The notes beneath the pieces were generated by a model that worked only from the letters and a program-made list of their open reading frames with translations, had not been told where the DNA came from and ran no database searches. Of a stretch of DNA of 64,000 bases, positions 36,559 to 51,200 are shown one piece after another (position 1 is the first letter of the stretch; every line of letters starts with the position of its first letter). The DNA is taken from contig VXAU01003995.1 of NCBI GenBank assembly GCA_013399695.1, positions 367,929 to 431,928 of the forward strand, in the 5' to 3' direction. Origin of the DNA: Formicarius rufipectus (taxonomy: Eukaryota; Chordata; Aves; Passeriformes; Formicariidae). The position numbers and the translations under genes were made by a program.

Positions 36559-39500
36559 TGTTGTTGGTTGGTTTGTTGGATTTGACTGTCCTATGGCTTA
36601 GTTATCATTTTACTTTGAAATTAACCATTTATGAAATAAGATGGAAAGACCAAAAGGAAAAAAATCCAAAATGTTACTGAAATTTCTGAATTATTCTAAT
36701 TCAAAAATATGTTTATATTGAATAGAAAACAAAAGTTAATCAAGGTGTTGCTTTTTAAACCTGTTATAATTTTGGAAATCAAAATTACATATTTCATTTT
36801 GATTAACAATAATTACTTGATCCACACAATGTAAATGTGGATATTTTTACATATATTTCTCAAATTCATCCATAAAAAGTCAATTACTTGCACAGCTCTA
36901 ATCAGAATTCTGACTATCTGTGCTTCCTTTGTCAACTTCCCATCCTTCCTTTCCTTCCTCCCAGAGAATTATGCGACAGTTTTGTTATACATCAACTGAT
37001 CTTTAAACATTTTTTCATTGCTGTCTCTGTGTCCTCTGCTAAATTTCCAATTACAGAAAAAATACCATTTTTAATCCAAAATATGAAGGTCACTAATGAG
37101 CTCATTTTTGTTCCATAAGATAAGAAACAGTGTTGACTTCCATAGCATCGAAACTGAATATAAATGCCTCATTAACCTCAGACATATCAAAGCAAGTATC
37201 CCAGGATGGATGACAATGTAGAAAAATAGCCCTAGAGAGCAAGACACAGAAAGATTAGACAGTGTTTATCAAGAAGACATTCTTACACGCTCTATGACAA
37301 AGTGAAACCAGGGTACAATGCAAGGTTTTGAAGAAGTAAAGCATTGTGTGTAAACAGTGAGATGGATTTCAGAATTCCTTCCTAAGCTATGCCAGAAGAT
37401 CTCCCAGAGAAATTCTCGGCACCTTATTAGCTTTTATAGAAAGTGTAGTTAGTATACTCAGGCAACAGAAAGCTTCCTCCTAAGACAGGGTGCTTCCACT
37501 TGGTTGCCATCTATTTTCCTGCTCTCTTCCCAGAGGTCCTTTGGAAATGCATTGGGAAGTGTGCTCAGCGTCCAGCTGGACTCAGAGCAGTGCCCGAAAC
37601 AAAATCTGTGCAAACACAGAACGGCATCCCATCTGGTGGAAGTAACCTGCAGGTGATTCTGTGTTCATCCAAAAAATTAAATCAATGGATCATTTGGATT
37701 TTACATAATCATGTATAAGTCAGAGATGAAAACTTATTCATTAAAATTGAGGGCTAATTATATCTTAGGGCTACTACACAACAAGTCACAGGAGTTTTCT
37801 TATTAAAAACTAAGGGTATTGATACTTTCATTCCCGTTGGACTGGAAAATTTAAGTTGATGAGTTTGTGGATTGTATTTGGGAATATTTCAATAGCAAAT
37901 ATACAATATTAGGTATATAAGATACCATAATGCATATGCTAAAATTAATAAGGGTGAAAGAGGAAACTCCTAGTACCTCATTTCCACACATTTGTTACAA
38001 CTTCTTAAATCGACATGTTCAGACAACACACCTTGATTGTAATGAAGTTGTCTTTCCAGCTGTAGAATCTTCCACTGTAGTATTTAAGATTCTCTTAGTT
38101 TTCCAGTTATGGTACTCTAGAGAATTTCTAATTCTTTTGAAATGCTTCTTTTCAAAGAAAAACAAAACAAACCCAAGAAATAACAGTTCTTTTAAAAAAA
38201 AGGTTTGTCTCTATTAAATCTAACTTGAAGTAATTAACTCTTTGATAGAATGATTTCTTAATGTCCCTTACTCAAAAAAAAAAATTTCCAAACAAACCAC
38301 TAAAAGTCAAACAACAAAATCACAATATAAAAATCTATTCTTACCTTATCAACATCCTTTAATAAATACTATGGGAGCAAGTGAGAAAGTTGAGAGTAGT
38401 GACAGTTTGTTTTGTGATTGGGTTTTTTTAAAGAAATTTTGTTTTACTTGATTCAATTATCAGTAAAACAATTTGCCATTGGCAGGCTAGTTGTTGTAGG
38501 TAGGAAAATTTGTGAGCTATAATATACTGACAATTTATCCATGTTTCTTGTCTAATAATATTTTTTTTTAATATCAGAGAAATAGAAATATTGAAAACAG
38601 ATGAAACTCAGTAACACCACTTAAACTGAAGAAACCAAATCTTATTTCTTCGCTGCTTCAACTCATTTTTTGCTCTGTTCCCTGAATGGAAATTCAAGAG
38701 GCAATACTAACATTCTTTTTCCCTTATTGGTGTTCCTGATAAAACCTCTCAAAGGGGGTTAAAATATGATTTCTGCAATATTAACTGGCTGTGCTGTGTC
38801 CCAGTGCTAGCTTTTTCCTTTGTGGGAATTTTTTATTTGATCATTGGAAGTTTAATTTGAAGGACCATCATTTAGCTTTTAAAGGACTACCCTGTTTTTT
38901 GGAGATCATGCTAGAAAGGTGCATGGGCTTTCTTATAAATTAAAAGATTCTTTTATTCCTGTTATATTTTTGTTTCCACAAAAAGGAATTTACTGTGTGA
39001 GAAGAGACCAGTCTCAGATTCTGTTTTATTAACAAAAACAATAAAATGACAGTTCCTTAAGTAAAATTGAGANCCAAAACAACACAAAAACACACAACTC
39101 TTGTCTCTCATATAAACAATAGCCTTTGTCTATTACATCATCACATTGTAATTAGATTTATTATGGTTGTATGCTCACGGTTTGAGTAAGGGGAATATGT
39201 GATATGTGTTTAATTGGCTTATGTGTTGTGCTGAGTTCACTAGTGCATTACAGCCTGCCTTGTCCTGCTGCTGTAGGAAGCATCTCTTGTAAAAAAATTC
39301 AGCCATTCTTCCACAGTCTTTCAGAAATATTCCACTGCAAAAAATGCCAGCATTTTCTAAATTAAATTGGAGACAACGCATCTAACAAAGTAGCTATTGC
39401 CTCCTGCTTTTCCCCTCCTTCTCATCATATTTGAGAATTCTCTTTTCTTCCAGGTCTGGTGCTAAATCCACTCATCAAAAGCACAAATTCTCTTTTATTC

Positions 39501-42500
39501 CTGCCACAGGCTTCAGACTATTTCTAGCTGCTCAGAGAATGAATAGCACTGGGCAGCTCGTTTCATCTGTCTGTGTCTTTATATAGCAGTTCTGTGAATA
39601 GAAGGAATCGATCTTAACCCATCCCAGAGATTGCTGAATGAGGTGTGCAGTAAGAGCATAATTTGTAATGAATGTTACAGATACTCAGAAATAATTATGT
39701 GTAGTAATGGCATAACATACTTGCCTGTATTTGAAGTCTCCCTCCATGTACATCACACCAACTATATCAAGGTGAATTGTGTCTAGGGAATTGGAATCTT
39801 CAATTGAATGGTCTGAGTTTGTTTCTCTTTTCCATTTACTTACAAGAACAATTGTGAGGTCTATTTTAATGTTGCTAAGAATAATGATCAAGTCTAAATG
39901 GGATTTAAACATAAACAGATAAAAATAGGGGGAAATTAATTTAAACATGATCCAAAGAAAATGTCAATATGCAGGACAAGATCTTATGGAGACTGAAACC
40001 AGCTGATAAATTATGTGACTGTCTTTGAGTGATCTGTTACTATTAATGCGAGGTGTTCACTGCATTTCTGTACAGGCTTTTTACAAACTTCTCCTATTTA
40101 TACTACAACATCTGAGAATTTTTTCCACAAGTGCATAGTGAAGTGTTAATCATTGAAGTACCGTTTTTTGGTAAACAGACCCTTGCTCCTTAGAGAGAGA
40201 ATCGAAGGCAATTTGCCACTTGCAGCCTCAGTTAATGCAGTAGATGAACTTTATCATCTTAAGAGTGGAGAGTGACCCTGTATTTCTATCATGCAACAAT
40301 AATTAACAAATAGATAAATACATATCATTCAAATATTTGTCAGAATCTGTGAGTAATCTAGACTGAGCCATGCTCTGACATCCTGTCTGGTCAGATGAGA
40401 TCATTTGATTTGTCTTTGTGCCTCCTGAGTTCAAATTTCCCTTTTGTTTGAAACCAGTAGACTTGCATGAATAGTAAAGTCCTGTCTGCTCCCTTAGGAC
40501 ATCCATTATATTGAGAACTCTAAAAAACAAACAAAAGTTAAGTCTGGTTTTGCCAGGTTACTTTATGATTATGAAACAGTTCTCTTTATATTTTCTTGCT
40601 TTTTTTCAGAGTTCAGTTTTGGGTTTGATAAGCCCTATACATAGCTCTATCTGGGCTTTTTGTTGCAGGATTTATAAAAATATATATGTGTGTGGAGCAG
40701 ATAGTTTTGAAAATGCCATTCTAATCAACTGTTTAAATAAGGCAATGAAATAACATGCAGAGGTCTTTATTCTGTAAATTGAGCACTTAAATGAAATGCA
40801 GTAATGAGTATAACCTGTTTTAAATAATACAGTTTGTGTAGAACTGTTTTCAGTACTATTTTGACTAAGAGTATTTGTTAGATCTTTTGAAATATACTTC
40901 AAATCAAAGTTTTTGGTGGATAGTGGTTTGCAATTTTCCCTTATCTTCTTTGCAGGTAGTATAGTCTGACATTGTTTACTTCCAATAATACAAAATTTAG
41001 TAATAGAAATCTCCTACTCTTTGCTTTAGAAAGAAATCAGTTTTGTAAAAAGCTTGAATTGCTGTTGCAGGGTTTTGAACAAAAGGTAAATGCCTTAAAT
41101 TAAAGAGAGATGTGTATGCAAACTGTGCACATTTGTGTTGCTGAGCTCTGTGATTTCCTTTCTTTTTTGTCCCATATGGACTGAAGACAATGATAAAGTT
41201 CCCATGATTTCTGCAGTTCAGGATCAAGACATGGTTCACAATACTCAGCAGAGTAATTTAAAACAAAATTTGCCATTGCCTATTGCATCCCTTGCTTTTA
41301 ATACCCAATTTCTGATATGTCCTTAAAATCCCAGCATTAGGACCATAACTCCATGTTCTGAGGTCCAAGAGGAGCATTTGTTCGGTGCTGGAAGGGAGTC
41401 CTCCTATCTGCTTTCTGTTCCCTATGCTCTCTGCTCTTCACTTCAGGGACCTGACTGACAGTGACCAATACCAACCTACCTTTCTCATGAATAGAGAGAA
41501 ACATGAAAGTATCCAATTAAGAGAGTCAATTAAGAGAATGCGACTAACCTTGACTGTCATCCCACAGCTCAACTGAAGTATTTACTCTTTCAGAAACCTT
41601 TTAAGAGGTAGTTTTTCAAACCTGCACATCCGCTAGTTGCACAGACCAGTGCTGGTGGACTTCTGTTCTCCAAATGTTTTGAGACTGTATACATACTGAG
41701 CCCAGATTAGGTCACCATAGTGGCTGGGACAGGAGTGTGTATGGGAGATGGAGGAGAAATCAGGCCTTCTCCAAAGAATTTCTGCCTTTCTTTAACACCC
41801 AGCTTGGACCCTGCACATGGCCAGATCTGTGGTCCTGCTCTCTTCCTGTTCTGCAGGGGTTTATACACAATATTTTATGAGCAGAAGAACACTGGGCTTT
41901 CTTGAAAATAAAACCTAAAAATAAACTTGCACCTGTTTCAGAAGAAGTGGTTTTGAATGTTCATGTTGTCTTGTCTTTCTAGGAGGTTTACAGATGCGGT
42001 CTGTAATTAATGTAACATCATATTATCAGGTGTTTGCAACCATAAACATTTCCATCTGTGAAAATCTAGCCTGCCCTAAATCTGAGTGAAAGGTAAATGT
42101 TTTTGAAACCATTAAGCTGAAGACTTGCTGCAGTTGTTTGAAATGTGCAATGTAATTTATATTTACGGAAAACAGGATTCATGGACTGAATAATTTTTGT
42201 TTTGAACCCATTGGATTTACACTAGGATTGGATTTGACCTTTATACGTTATCATTTAGAAGCTGTCACAGCTCTTAGAGTCTTCTTACAGAGGAATAGGT
42301 TCCCATAAACCATACAATCTCTTCCATACCAGACTTAGCATTTGATTTCCTGCCTCTCCAGGAAATAAAAAACTGATGTCTGCTATTTAGGATAAGGCCA
42401 ACATATAAATCAGCACTTCAGTATGTCTAGAAAAGTGTCTGACTGCTGGTTCTGGTGGGGAATGGCATTATTGTTATTTTCTTCTTTTTATCAAGTAGAT

Positions 42501-45500
42501 TAAATAGATTTGTAAATTCCTCAGTGAGTAGTAAATATTTGTAAACAGCATTGCAAGATAAGAAACCAGCTGAAGAGCTGAACTTCTGCCAATCTCTAAA
42601 ATGGCACTGACTGCCAATGTAATGGAGGCTGACTAAGACACCTGAACTAGTGTGAGTGGCATTTCTGTCTCTCAGAGGCTCTGTTAAGGGAGAAGAGATG
42701 ATGACAGAAATGATGCAGCTGCATATGTGCCTGCTCAGTTAATTCTGATGTTGTAAATGTTCTAGGTATTGCCCTTAGCAGTCTCATACTAGCCTTTACT
42801 GTGTTGATATTCTACAGTAGTTCTTCATTGTTTTGCAATTATTCATCCCGTGAAGACTGTTTATGAAGTGTTTGTGTGCTGCTAGAATTACAGGATGGGT
42901 GTTTCAAAATATGAGTGCAATTTTTGTAAAAAGAACTGTGGTCGTATAGGCGTAAGACAAAAGAAAGTTGATAATCTTTATTGCCCACTATTTTCCCAGA
43001 TGCTTTACAAATTAAAATAGCAAAGCCATAAGAATTAAATGATAAAGAAGAGGGAGGAGGGGGAGTTGAGAAGAAATGGGGTAAGTTGTGGTGAAGGGTA
43101 TTTTCAGTTGGGATTGTTACATGAAACAGAGAGTTGCTGAAACAGAGGCAGAACAGGAGTCTAATCTAGACAACATGATCTGCAGGGACTAAATTGTCCA
43201 TCACTATTTAGAGAGGAATTTTGTGTACTGCCATTGCTTTAGTGATGTTTACCTAAGTGTATTAGACACATAACAGAAATATTTAGAACCAAGGCAGTTG
43301 TAATAGTCTGTGAATACCTGCAGATATCTCAATGTCTAAAATGTTATTTTATGGAAACAAGCAGGATCTAAGTAGTATCAATCAGGACTCTGCCCAAGCT
43401 GTACCTTTAGAGTTTTCCTACTAGTCTCTCAATGATTCAAGTGTTCATAAGAGCTGACAACCCTGTAAGTGCACGCAGTCAGTCTTGTTATTGTTATTTT
43501 TACTGTGCTATGCTTGTCTGCTATATGTAGCTTGAAATGTTTCTGATTTTGGAGTCAGCATATTTTCAGCAGAAGATAATGCCCATGTTTTAAATTTCTC
43601 ATTTCTATGTGCTAGAGAATGTACAAGCATGTAGATACATGATCCTTTCAGAAGAAGAAGGTCACAAGAAGAAGAGGAGGTGAAAGCAGCACTGCCTTAA
43701 AAATTAGAGCAATGAGAGTAAATGTCTGCAGAATTGCTCTACAGGAGAGAGAACTTCCTTCTTACAGTGTACTCAAGACCTCCTTACTAAGGAGTGAGCT
43801 ATTTGTGCCCATAAATTGGTGTATTTATAGCTCCTCTAGCTGGCCATAGACATGCAATCTGAAATTAGCCCTCCTTCTCTTCCTGAGTAGGTGGAATTAT
43901 TTTCAGAGCAGTCAAAGTGTTTTAAAGTCTCAGGAGAAATATTTTTTATGGCCGATGCAGAGTCCTTAAATGGAATTGCCTTCAGGGGGATTTACGTATG
44001 TTTCAGTTGATTATGTCTTTAAAATCCAACCTGAGGAAAGCAGACTATCATGGATACAGTGAAAAAAGTTCAAGAAAGATCAGCAGAAATTATGTTTTGA
44101 ACCAAAAATTACCTGGAGCATTCTTCTGATTGTTCTAAAGTCTGTCCAAGAAGAATTTTTGCACCATTTTTACCTCTTAGCACTTTATTTTGAAAATATT
44201 CAGCATATCTTGTGGACTTTTCATTTGTCTTCCGTGTCCATCTTTTACTCTGCTCTCAGACATCATGGTTAGCTAGATTCTGAGCTCAGTTTTGGCTTAA
44301 TTATTCATGGGGAAAGTTATCTGAAAAAAAAGTTAGTCAGCCCCAACTTATTTGTACAGTTATTAGGTGGTACTTACTTGATCTGTCACGTGTATTATGA
44401 TCAGAGTCACTACAGACACTTAAGAAGATGCATTTCTTACATGTTGGGTGCAGGCAACCCAGTGTACATAATCATATGAAAATGCTTTTGGAGTTGAGTG
44501 GTTTTTTGTGATCTTCCTCTAATGAAACACCAGCTCCTGAATTGTTTCTCTAGCACTGCAGGATAACATGAAGATATCAAGAATGGATTATTAATAATTT
44601 TTAGCTTGAATAATTTTTCAATCTATCCCAGCATTCTCATGCTGTGGAAATAAGTACTGAGCTAATAATTTTGCCACTGTTACTGACATAGTATAATGAT
44701 GAAAAAAAACCCAGACTAGAGTAGAATAAAATAGAACAGACTTTCAGAGGATTTTTCAGATGTGAGGGTGGTTATATCCTAAAAGTTAAACGAAAGCATA
44801 ACTCAGTTTGTGCATTCAGAGTCTAGGGCAAGATCCCAGTAAGGGTTGAAGCTTTGCTGTATTTGTGCTATATTTACATGTGAGGTCCCTGAACCAGTAA
44901 CTGTCATGATATGTATTTCTAAAATAAAACTTTAAAATACAAAACCCAGAATTTTTTGTTTCAGGCTTTTTAGGCTGTTTCTCAAACTCAGCTGAAATCT
45001 GCAGTGGTGGTTCTAGGTGGCACATTCCAACTGTTTCAATGCAAATGGCTTACAAAGATGTCACCTCTGGGTCAGCCGTTCAGGCCAATGAGCAAACAAA
45101 CACTGTGAATGTACTTTGGGTATACATGGGTGAGCTTGTTCCAGTGTCTGTTGGATGAACACAGAACATCACGTTTAGAGGGGCAAATCAAGAAATTAGT
45201 GAGAAAAGACTGAAGCGTTGGTCCTGTCAGTAGCACATGTGAGCAAAAAGCACAAGATGTTTTTATTTCTGCAACTTTAGTTTTGTTGCTTCTTTGTGTG
45301 TAGAAGAGCATTGTGTTTGGATTTGTCAGAGCAGACTTATCTACAGGTATTAAGTATGAAGGGATTTTTGTAAGAAAACAGAGTGAAAATAGACAGTCAT
45401 TTCGTACCAGGTGCAGTATGTGTTTTGCTCCCTGCCTTGCATCTATTTCAGGCCAAGTTTTTTATGTCAAACTGCACTGTAGAATGATTTTTTAAGAACA

Positions 45501-48034
45501 CTTTTTGAGCACTTAACTGAAGGCATTTGTGCTAACACAATATTTTTGTAATATAACAAAGTATTGTAAAAATATTATTAATAATAATAAAAAACAAATA
45601 GAGGTATCAGAAGTGAAATTTCATTTTTAATTTTCCCATTAATTAAAATAATCTAGTTTAACAAAATGGGTTTAATGTTTACCTCTTTTTATATAGTGCT
45701 AACCAGTCTGAAGTCTGGACTATTTCTGATTACATGACATAAAATGGTGTAATAGTACATTTTATTGCATGAAGGTGAAATGATTTCCCTTCATGCTGTG
45801 AACCAAATTTAGAAGAGCATATTGCAACTGGTGTAGAAAATTTATACAGTGAATAGTCATTATGTTTCTGATGGAATGGATGTTAGGGGGAAAAGTACTT
45901 GTGATATTAAAAAGCCCAGTATATCAAGGAAGGACACTGGGTACCTCTAAACACAGTAGAGGAAATGTTTGTACTTCAGGCACAAGGTGATATTTTCTTG
46001 TTCACATTTCAAGGTTAAAAAAAACTTCCAATTCTTTAATTAAATTCCTCTGAACTCTGGAGTTTCAATGTTTTAAGTGATACTTTTAAAATAACGTGAT
46101 TTTTACATGCAGTATTGCATTGCTAGAAACACAGTTCCATTAGCTGTATTATTGGTATTTTACATGAACTATGGCTGGCACTGGGATTTCTGTTGTCAAC
46201 TTCATGCCATTTTCTGCTTTCAGTAATTTTTATGGTATATTTTGCTTGTAGTTTTATGCTGTTCACTTTACACTGTTGTTTTTGGGTTTGCTTTTGTTTT
46301 TTAATCTGATTATTGCTTTTATTTAACTTTATAAGTTACAAACAGGACACATGAAAGAATGAAGTATCTTAATCTCAGCCTTGGTGAAACATCAGCATAT
46401 GATTAATTACATCTTTCCTGCTTATCATGTTTTTGTGAAAAAACAATGTGAAGTAACATCATTCTAGAGCGCCTTGCGGAACACAGATGAAATCTCTAGC
46501 ATGTGAAGTGGGAAAAACGGTAAAATTACAAACACATTATCTTTTTTTCCAAGTAGAAATGAATTCCCAATCAGTAGCCAATCTGTAGGCATCATTCAGT
46601 GAATAAGTATAATGTGATGTTAAGTTTTACAGAAGCTGCCACACTATATTTATTTAACCTCAATATAAAATGTCAGCAAAAATATTATCTCTTCCAAAAC
46701 TAAAATAACCATGAATAAGCATAAATTTTTTTTCATTAAAAAAAAAAAAAAAAGTTGTGCATTTGGAAAGTATTTCTACATATACTGTATATGTTTTTAT
46801 GCCAAAACAGCTACATTTTAGAAATTTGTTGCAATCAACAACCAATGGGTAGCTCATTCAAAACCTTTTTAACAGAAATGTAGAATTCTCAGTAATGATC
46901 TTTTACAAACCTCCCTCAGTTCAATCATCAAAGTATCTTGTTAAATAATCTGCAGAATAAAGAGGTCCATAGAGAATGAAAAGGTAATTTCAAATCTGTT
47001 AATTAAAGAGAAGTAAAAATGTCTATTGCCGATGGGAGAATCTGTGTCTCCTTCACATCTGTACCATCATGCAGGTTAAGGAAAATGGCGAAATTACATA
47101 TTCCCTCTTGGGCCTTTTCATGCTAGTGTGTTGTAGTGCCATATGAGGTAAACACCTATCCAGTCATTAGCTTTCTTTGACAGCATAAAATAAGTTTATA
47201 TGTATGAAAAAACATCATAGCCCTCCAATAAACCTGTTTATGTTAGTTCTGTATTCCCTGATCAACAACTGAATCATTATGTCACAGCATAAGGAAGCTG
47301 GCTTTACAGGTTGAGATTTTAGGTTCATCTGTGTCCTATTCCTTATTATGAGTATCATGTAACATCCCCATGCCTCAGAAAACATACAGTTGTGTGCAGC
47401 CTGTTGTGTGGGAAACATCCCTCCCCTTAATAGCAATTATCAAGGATGAGTTCCCCCAGGGCTCCTGTGGGGCTTTAGAAAAACAGAATGATGAAGATCT
47501 TATGTATCTGTGTTCAATAAACATTACCATGGTTACATTTCACTTTTTATTACAGCACTTCATCAAGCAGCAGAAGGCCAATAGACATTGTTTATCATAG
47601 AGAACCAGATAATTCTTTACCAACCTTCATTTTCTATTTTTGATTCCCATTGACTGGCTCACTATCATCAAATTATAACATATTGCTTGGCTCCATTTTT
47701 ACATCAGGGAACATTTTCTTAAGTATTCATGTTTGCCAGCCAGCTGGGGACAAGAAGGCATAGGTATAATCGAGCATTCAGGTTAGACTTCAGTGCACAT
47801 GGCATGGTTAGTGAAAAGTCTGCTACGTGTTTTGGGAGTTGTGCTAGACACTCTTAGCTGTCTAGCTGGACAGAAATATGAATGTTCTGTCAAATGTAAG
47901 TTTTTATAGATTCAAAAGCACAAAACAGATCTCACACAAAGTCTGGTGCTACTGATGCATTTCAACTTTGCTTGCATGCAGGCTGCGCCCTCCTGGGCAT
48001 TTGTAATTGGCCACTTCTTTTATTGATAAACTTC
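36559..48034. other. Long noncoding stretch without recognised genes
   Basis: In 11.5 kb I recognise no gene and no transposon. Small features are a single undetermined base at 39073, a polypurine run at 43043-43084, a GAA-rich run at 43651-43681, a 15-bp stem at 45539-45576, and A16 at 46738-46753. The open frames are 60-95 codons and motif-free. Its poverty in young repeats may reflect old unique DNA or constraint. Confidence 0.6.
45539..45576. repeat. 15-bp imperfect inverted repeat followed by AAT repeats
   Basis: AATATTTTTGTAATA (45539-45553) faces TATTGTAAAAATATT (45562-45576) across 8 bases. Thirteen positions pair normally and the other two are G/T pairs, so an RNA from the plus strand would form an unbroken stem. 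A short (AAT)n run follows to about 45590. The very high AT content makes chance likely. Confidence 0.6.
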
Positions 48035-48235
48035 ATTCTCTCAGAATCATCTAATGATTAGCCTGGAAAGGATCTCTGGAGATCACTTCGTCCAACACAC
48101 CATAACTGCAAAATTATAACCATCTTGGATGGTAAATCATGTTGCTCAAGGCTTTGTCAAGCTGACTTTGAGTAACTACAATGATATGCAGTTTCTCTGG
48201 GACACCTGTTGCAGGCTGATTATTTCTAGTGTCTT
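48035..48235 (-). mobile_element. CR1 LINE 3'-end fragment, minus strand
   Basis: Read on the plus strand it starts with the reverse complement of the CR1 tail: CAGAATCATCTAATGATTAG, then CCTGGAAAGGATCTCTGGAG, ATCACTTCGTCCAACAC, GTTGCTCAAGGCTTTGTCAA and GGGACACCTGTTGCAG. These follow the usual order GGTTGGAAAGGACCTCTGGA, ATCATCTAGTCCAAC, TTGCTCAGGGCTTTGTCC, GGGCAACCTGTTCCAG. About 200 bases are kept. It is moderately to strongly diverged. The inner boundary is uncertain. Confidence 0.85.
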
Positions 48236-51200
48236 TTTTTTCCTCCTCTTAATATTTTCATTGATTTATCTTCCTGTATATTTGGCATTAGGCAGTGAAA
48301 ATTAATTCCCAGCTCATTCTTGGATGTCTCTGAAAAATGCACTGTATTGGCAGATCCAGTTTTGGTCAGAAGTGGTGCACATTTTCTTTAAGCAAAGGAA
48401 AAGAGTGACCAGAGGGTGACAGCAGTCTGATCTGTCACCAGTTCTTGAAGTGCATTTAAAATGTTTTAAACGCTGGAACTTGAAATCCATGAAATACAAG
48501 TATGCAAGATAAGTATCATACATCTTCCAGACACAAATATATCCCTGGGTGGATGGAGATATGCTGTCCGTATGACTGAAAGCTGGTGCTTCTTTGTCCA
48601 TCTCATCCAACTACCGTCTTTGAGAGAGGCACCTTGAGGAAGAGTAGGGGTACACTACCCAAAAATGAGTGTGCTAATACTTCTGTAGCTAAAATCATCA
48701 CTAACTTCATGTGGAATTCATAGTTAGAAGTTCTACAGCCAGAGGGGTTCATTATGTTCACCTTGTCTGACCTTCTGTGTTATATAGAGGGTAGATTTCT
48801 ACAACCATTTTTAAAAATTAAGACATTTCCTATGAAAATTATGTTAAAGATACAGAGAATCTACTACAAGATAATAATTTAAATTGTTAATTAACCTCTG
48901 TATTAAAAACATACACCTTTTTCTAATCTCAGTGCATAAATACTCAACTTCCTGCTACTAGATAGAACATGGTACTAAAAATCTTATGAAGCACACAATT
49001 ATTCATTAAACCAAATGTCTGCTTTAAAACTATTTTATAATTGGAGACATAAGTCACTCTTCCATAATGTAAAATTTGAAATGTTAATTAAATCCTTCCA
49101 TTGAAAGGTACTAGAACATACATGCTCTGGACCTGCATCGGATTTCACTAATCCTCATCTTTACTCTTCTGTTCTCATCTTCCTGTTATCTATTTACACA
49201 CTGTTTGCTGTAAGAGAGTCAACGTATTATGAGTTCATTTACTTCCTGTGTGTTTAAATGTATTCATATAATAGCACAAAATCCTTAGGGACTGTGGCAT
49301 CATTTAGATAAAGAATATGTGTGTGATTCTTATATTTTTGCTTCCATTTTTAATCTCTTGTACATTTATTTCTAGTATATAACTATGCATCGGGTTTTGC
49401 TGTACCTGTGTTGTCATTACCATTATGGAATTAGTGAATTTAAGACTGACATATGTTGCAGCTTCAGTATCATTGTGACTTTCAACTTTTTCAAGAAAGA
49501 ACAACAAGAGACCATTTATGTCACTGTTATTTTTAATTTGTTATAAGGGCATTCGTAATTAGTATTAAAATGTCTAACAGTGTAAATATAGGTGAGACTG
49601 TCATCAAAAAATAATACATCTACATAAGCAACATCCAAGGTTAGAGAAGGAAATAATGAAGATAGATTCATACTGCTACAAAACAAGGCCACCTGGGGTA
49701 GTGCAGGTTGGTGTGATGGCAGAGAATTTGATGCTGTACATTTGTTCTCTATCCTTGTGCCTTCCTATTAAGGTTACTTCTGATGAATTTTAGGATCATT
49801 ATGTTTTATCTTAGCATATTTTCTTTTAACTTTTTCTTTATTAGCTGAAATGGGCTTCATTTCATTCAGTAAAATGTGTTTCTTATTGAGATGGCCACCA
49901 TATGGAACCAACTGGTTTAGCAATACTAATTGCTTTATCTTCCTAACATTTTGTCTGTGAAGTCTGCTGCTTCTGCCAAACACTTTGACATGTCTACATT
50001 TTACTTACAGGGCACATTTATGGATCACATACACTTTACTTATTCTTCTAAAAAAACCCACAACATCCCACAAGAAACTCTACACAAGAATCCAGGGTTG
50101 AACAGGTTAACAGTAGTGCTTTGTCATGTCTGAGAACTAATTCACCTGCAGTGAATTCCTTGACTTTATTGGATTCAAAAATAGATAAAGCAGCATTAGG
50201 GTAGAGAGCATTACTTATTGTAAAGTTTTAGACTGAAATTAATATTGAAGTATGAGGAAATTGTGCTGTGTGATTTATAACCTTGATTTCAATTACTTGA
50301 ATTTTTTTAAAGCCACAGGTCAACTTCTTGGCTGGTATAAATCAATAAAATTGCTGTTATTTATGGTAGCTGCAGATATGATTACATATTGTTAGTTTCT
50401 TCATGACTCTATTCCTTCCTTCATATATTTCAGATGAAAAGCCCCATGGCCATAACTTCAGAATGTTAGGAATGGTAGAATTGATTCCCACAGGAGATTT
50501 GCATCAGCTGAGCCCATTTAAATTGATTGTTTTTATTTTTAGCTGATCAAAAATTAAACAGTCTTTATTATGCCTTTATCTTCTTAAGTAGTGACAGTTT
50601 GGGAGTGCTTTGAAAAGATAAGAAACGGGTGTATATTTATTTTAAAATTTGTTAAGCTACAGGGGGAAAATGTGAGAATTATACAAAATTTAGATTGTTA
50701 ATAGATCATTTTGTATAGGAATATAACATACTCACTCTAGTGATTAACAGGTCATTCCCAAAATCTTTGTAAGTTTATAAGATGACTTTCTCAAAGAGTT
50801 TTAGACTAGTAAAACTTGGAAGCAATTTTTTATGTTCTGGGGTTATATGGTATGCAGTATGCTTTATTGCATACATATTTTGAATAATATCTCAACAAGG
50901 AGTTGAAATGCTTCATTGGATGTACTTGAATGCAAGACTTATGGACATATATCATCATCATCAGTTCTATTTTCTGTGAAGCTCCTGTGAATCACAGAAC
51001 ACATCAGTGGTGAATTAATTTTCTCTATGCAGATGAAAATAAATTCACAAAAAGAACAACTGTGAGTTAAATAATAAATAGGCCAATTTGCACTCATAAT
51101 TCTTACATCCTTAAATCTTCATAAAATGTCATTAAAATTCAGTGTTCCCTATACAGATTGATGTGCAAGCAATACATAGAGCAAAAATTAGATTCAATGG

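Noticed and set aside
36194..36680. Three overlapping open frames of 112-135 codons, membrane-protein-like
   Set aside because: The F/L/S-rich sequence is the translation of a CT-rich simple repeat in all three frames.
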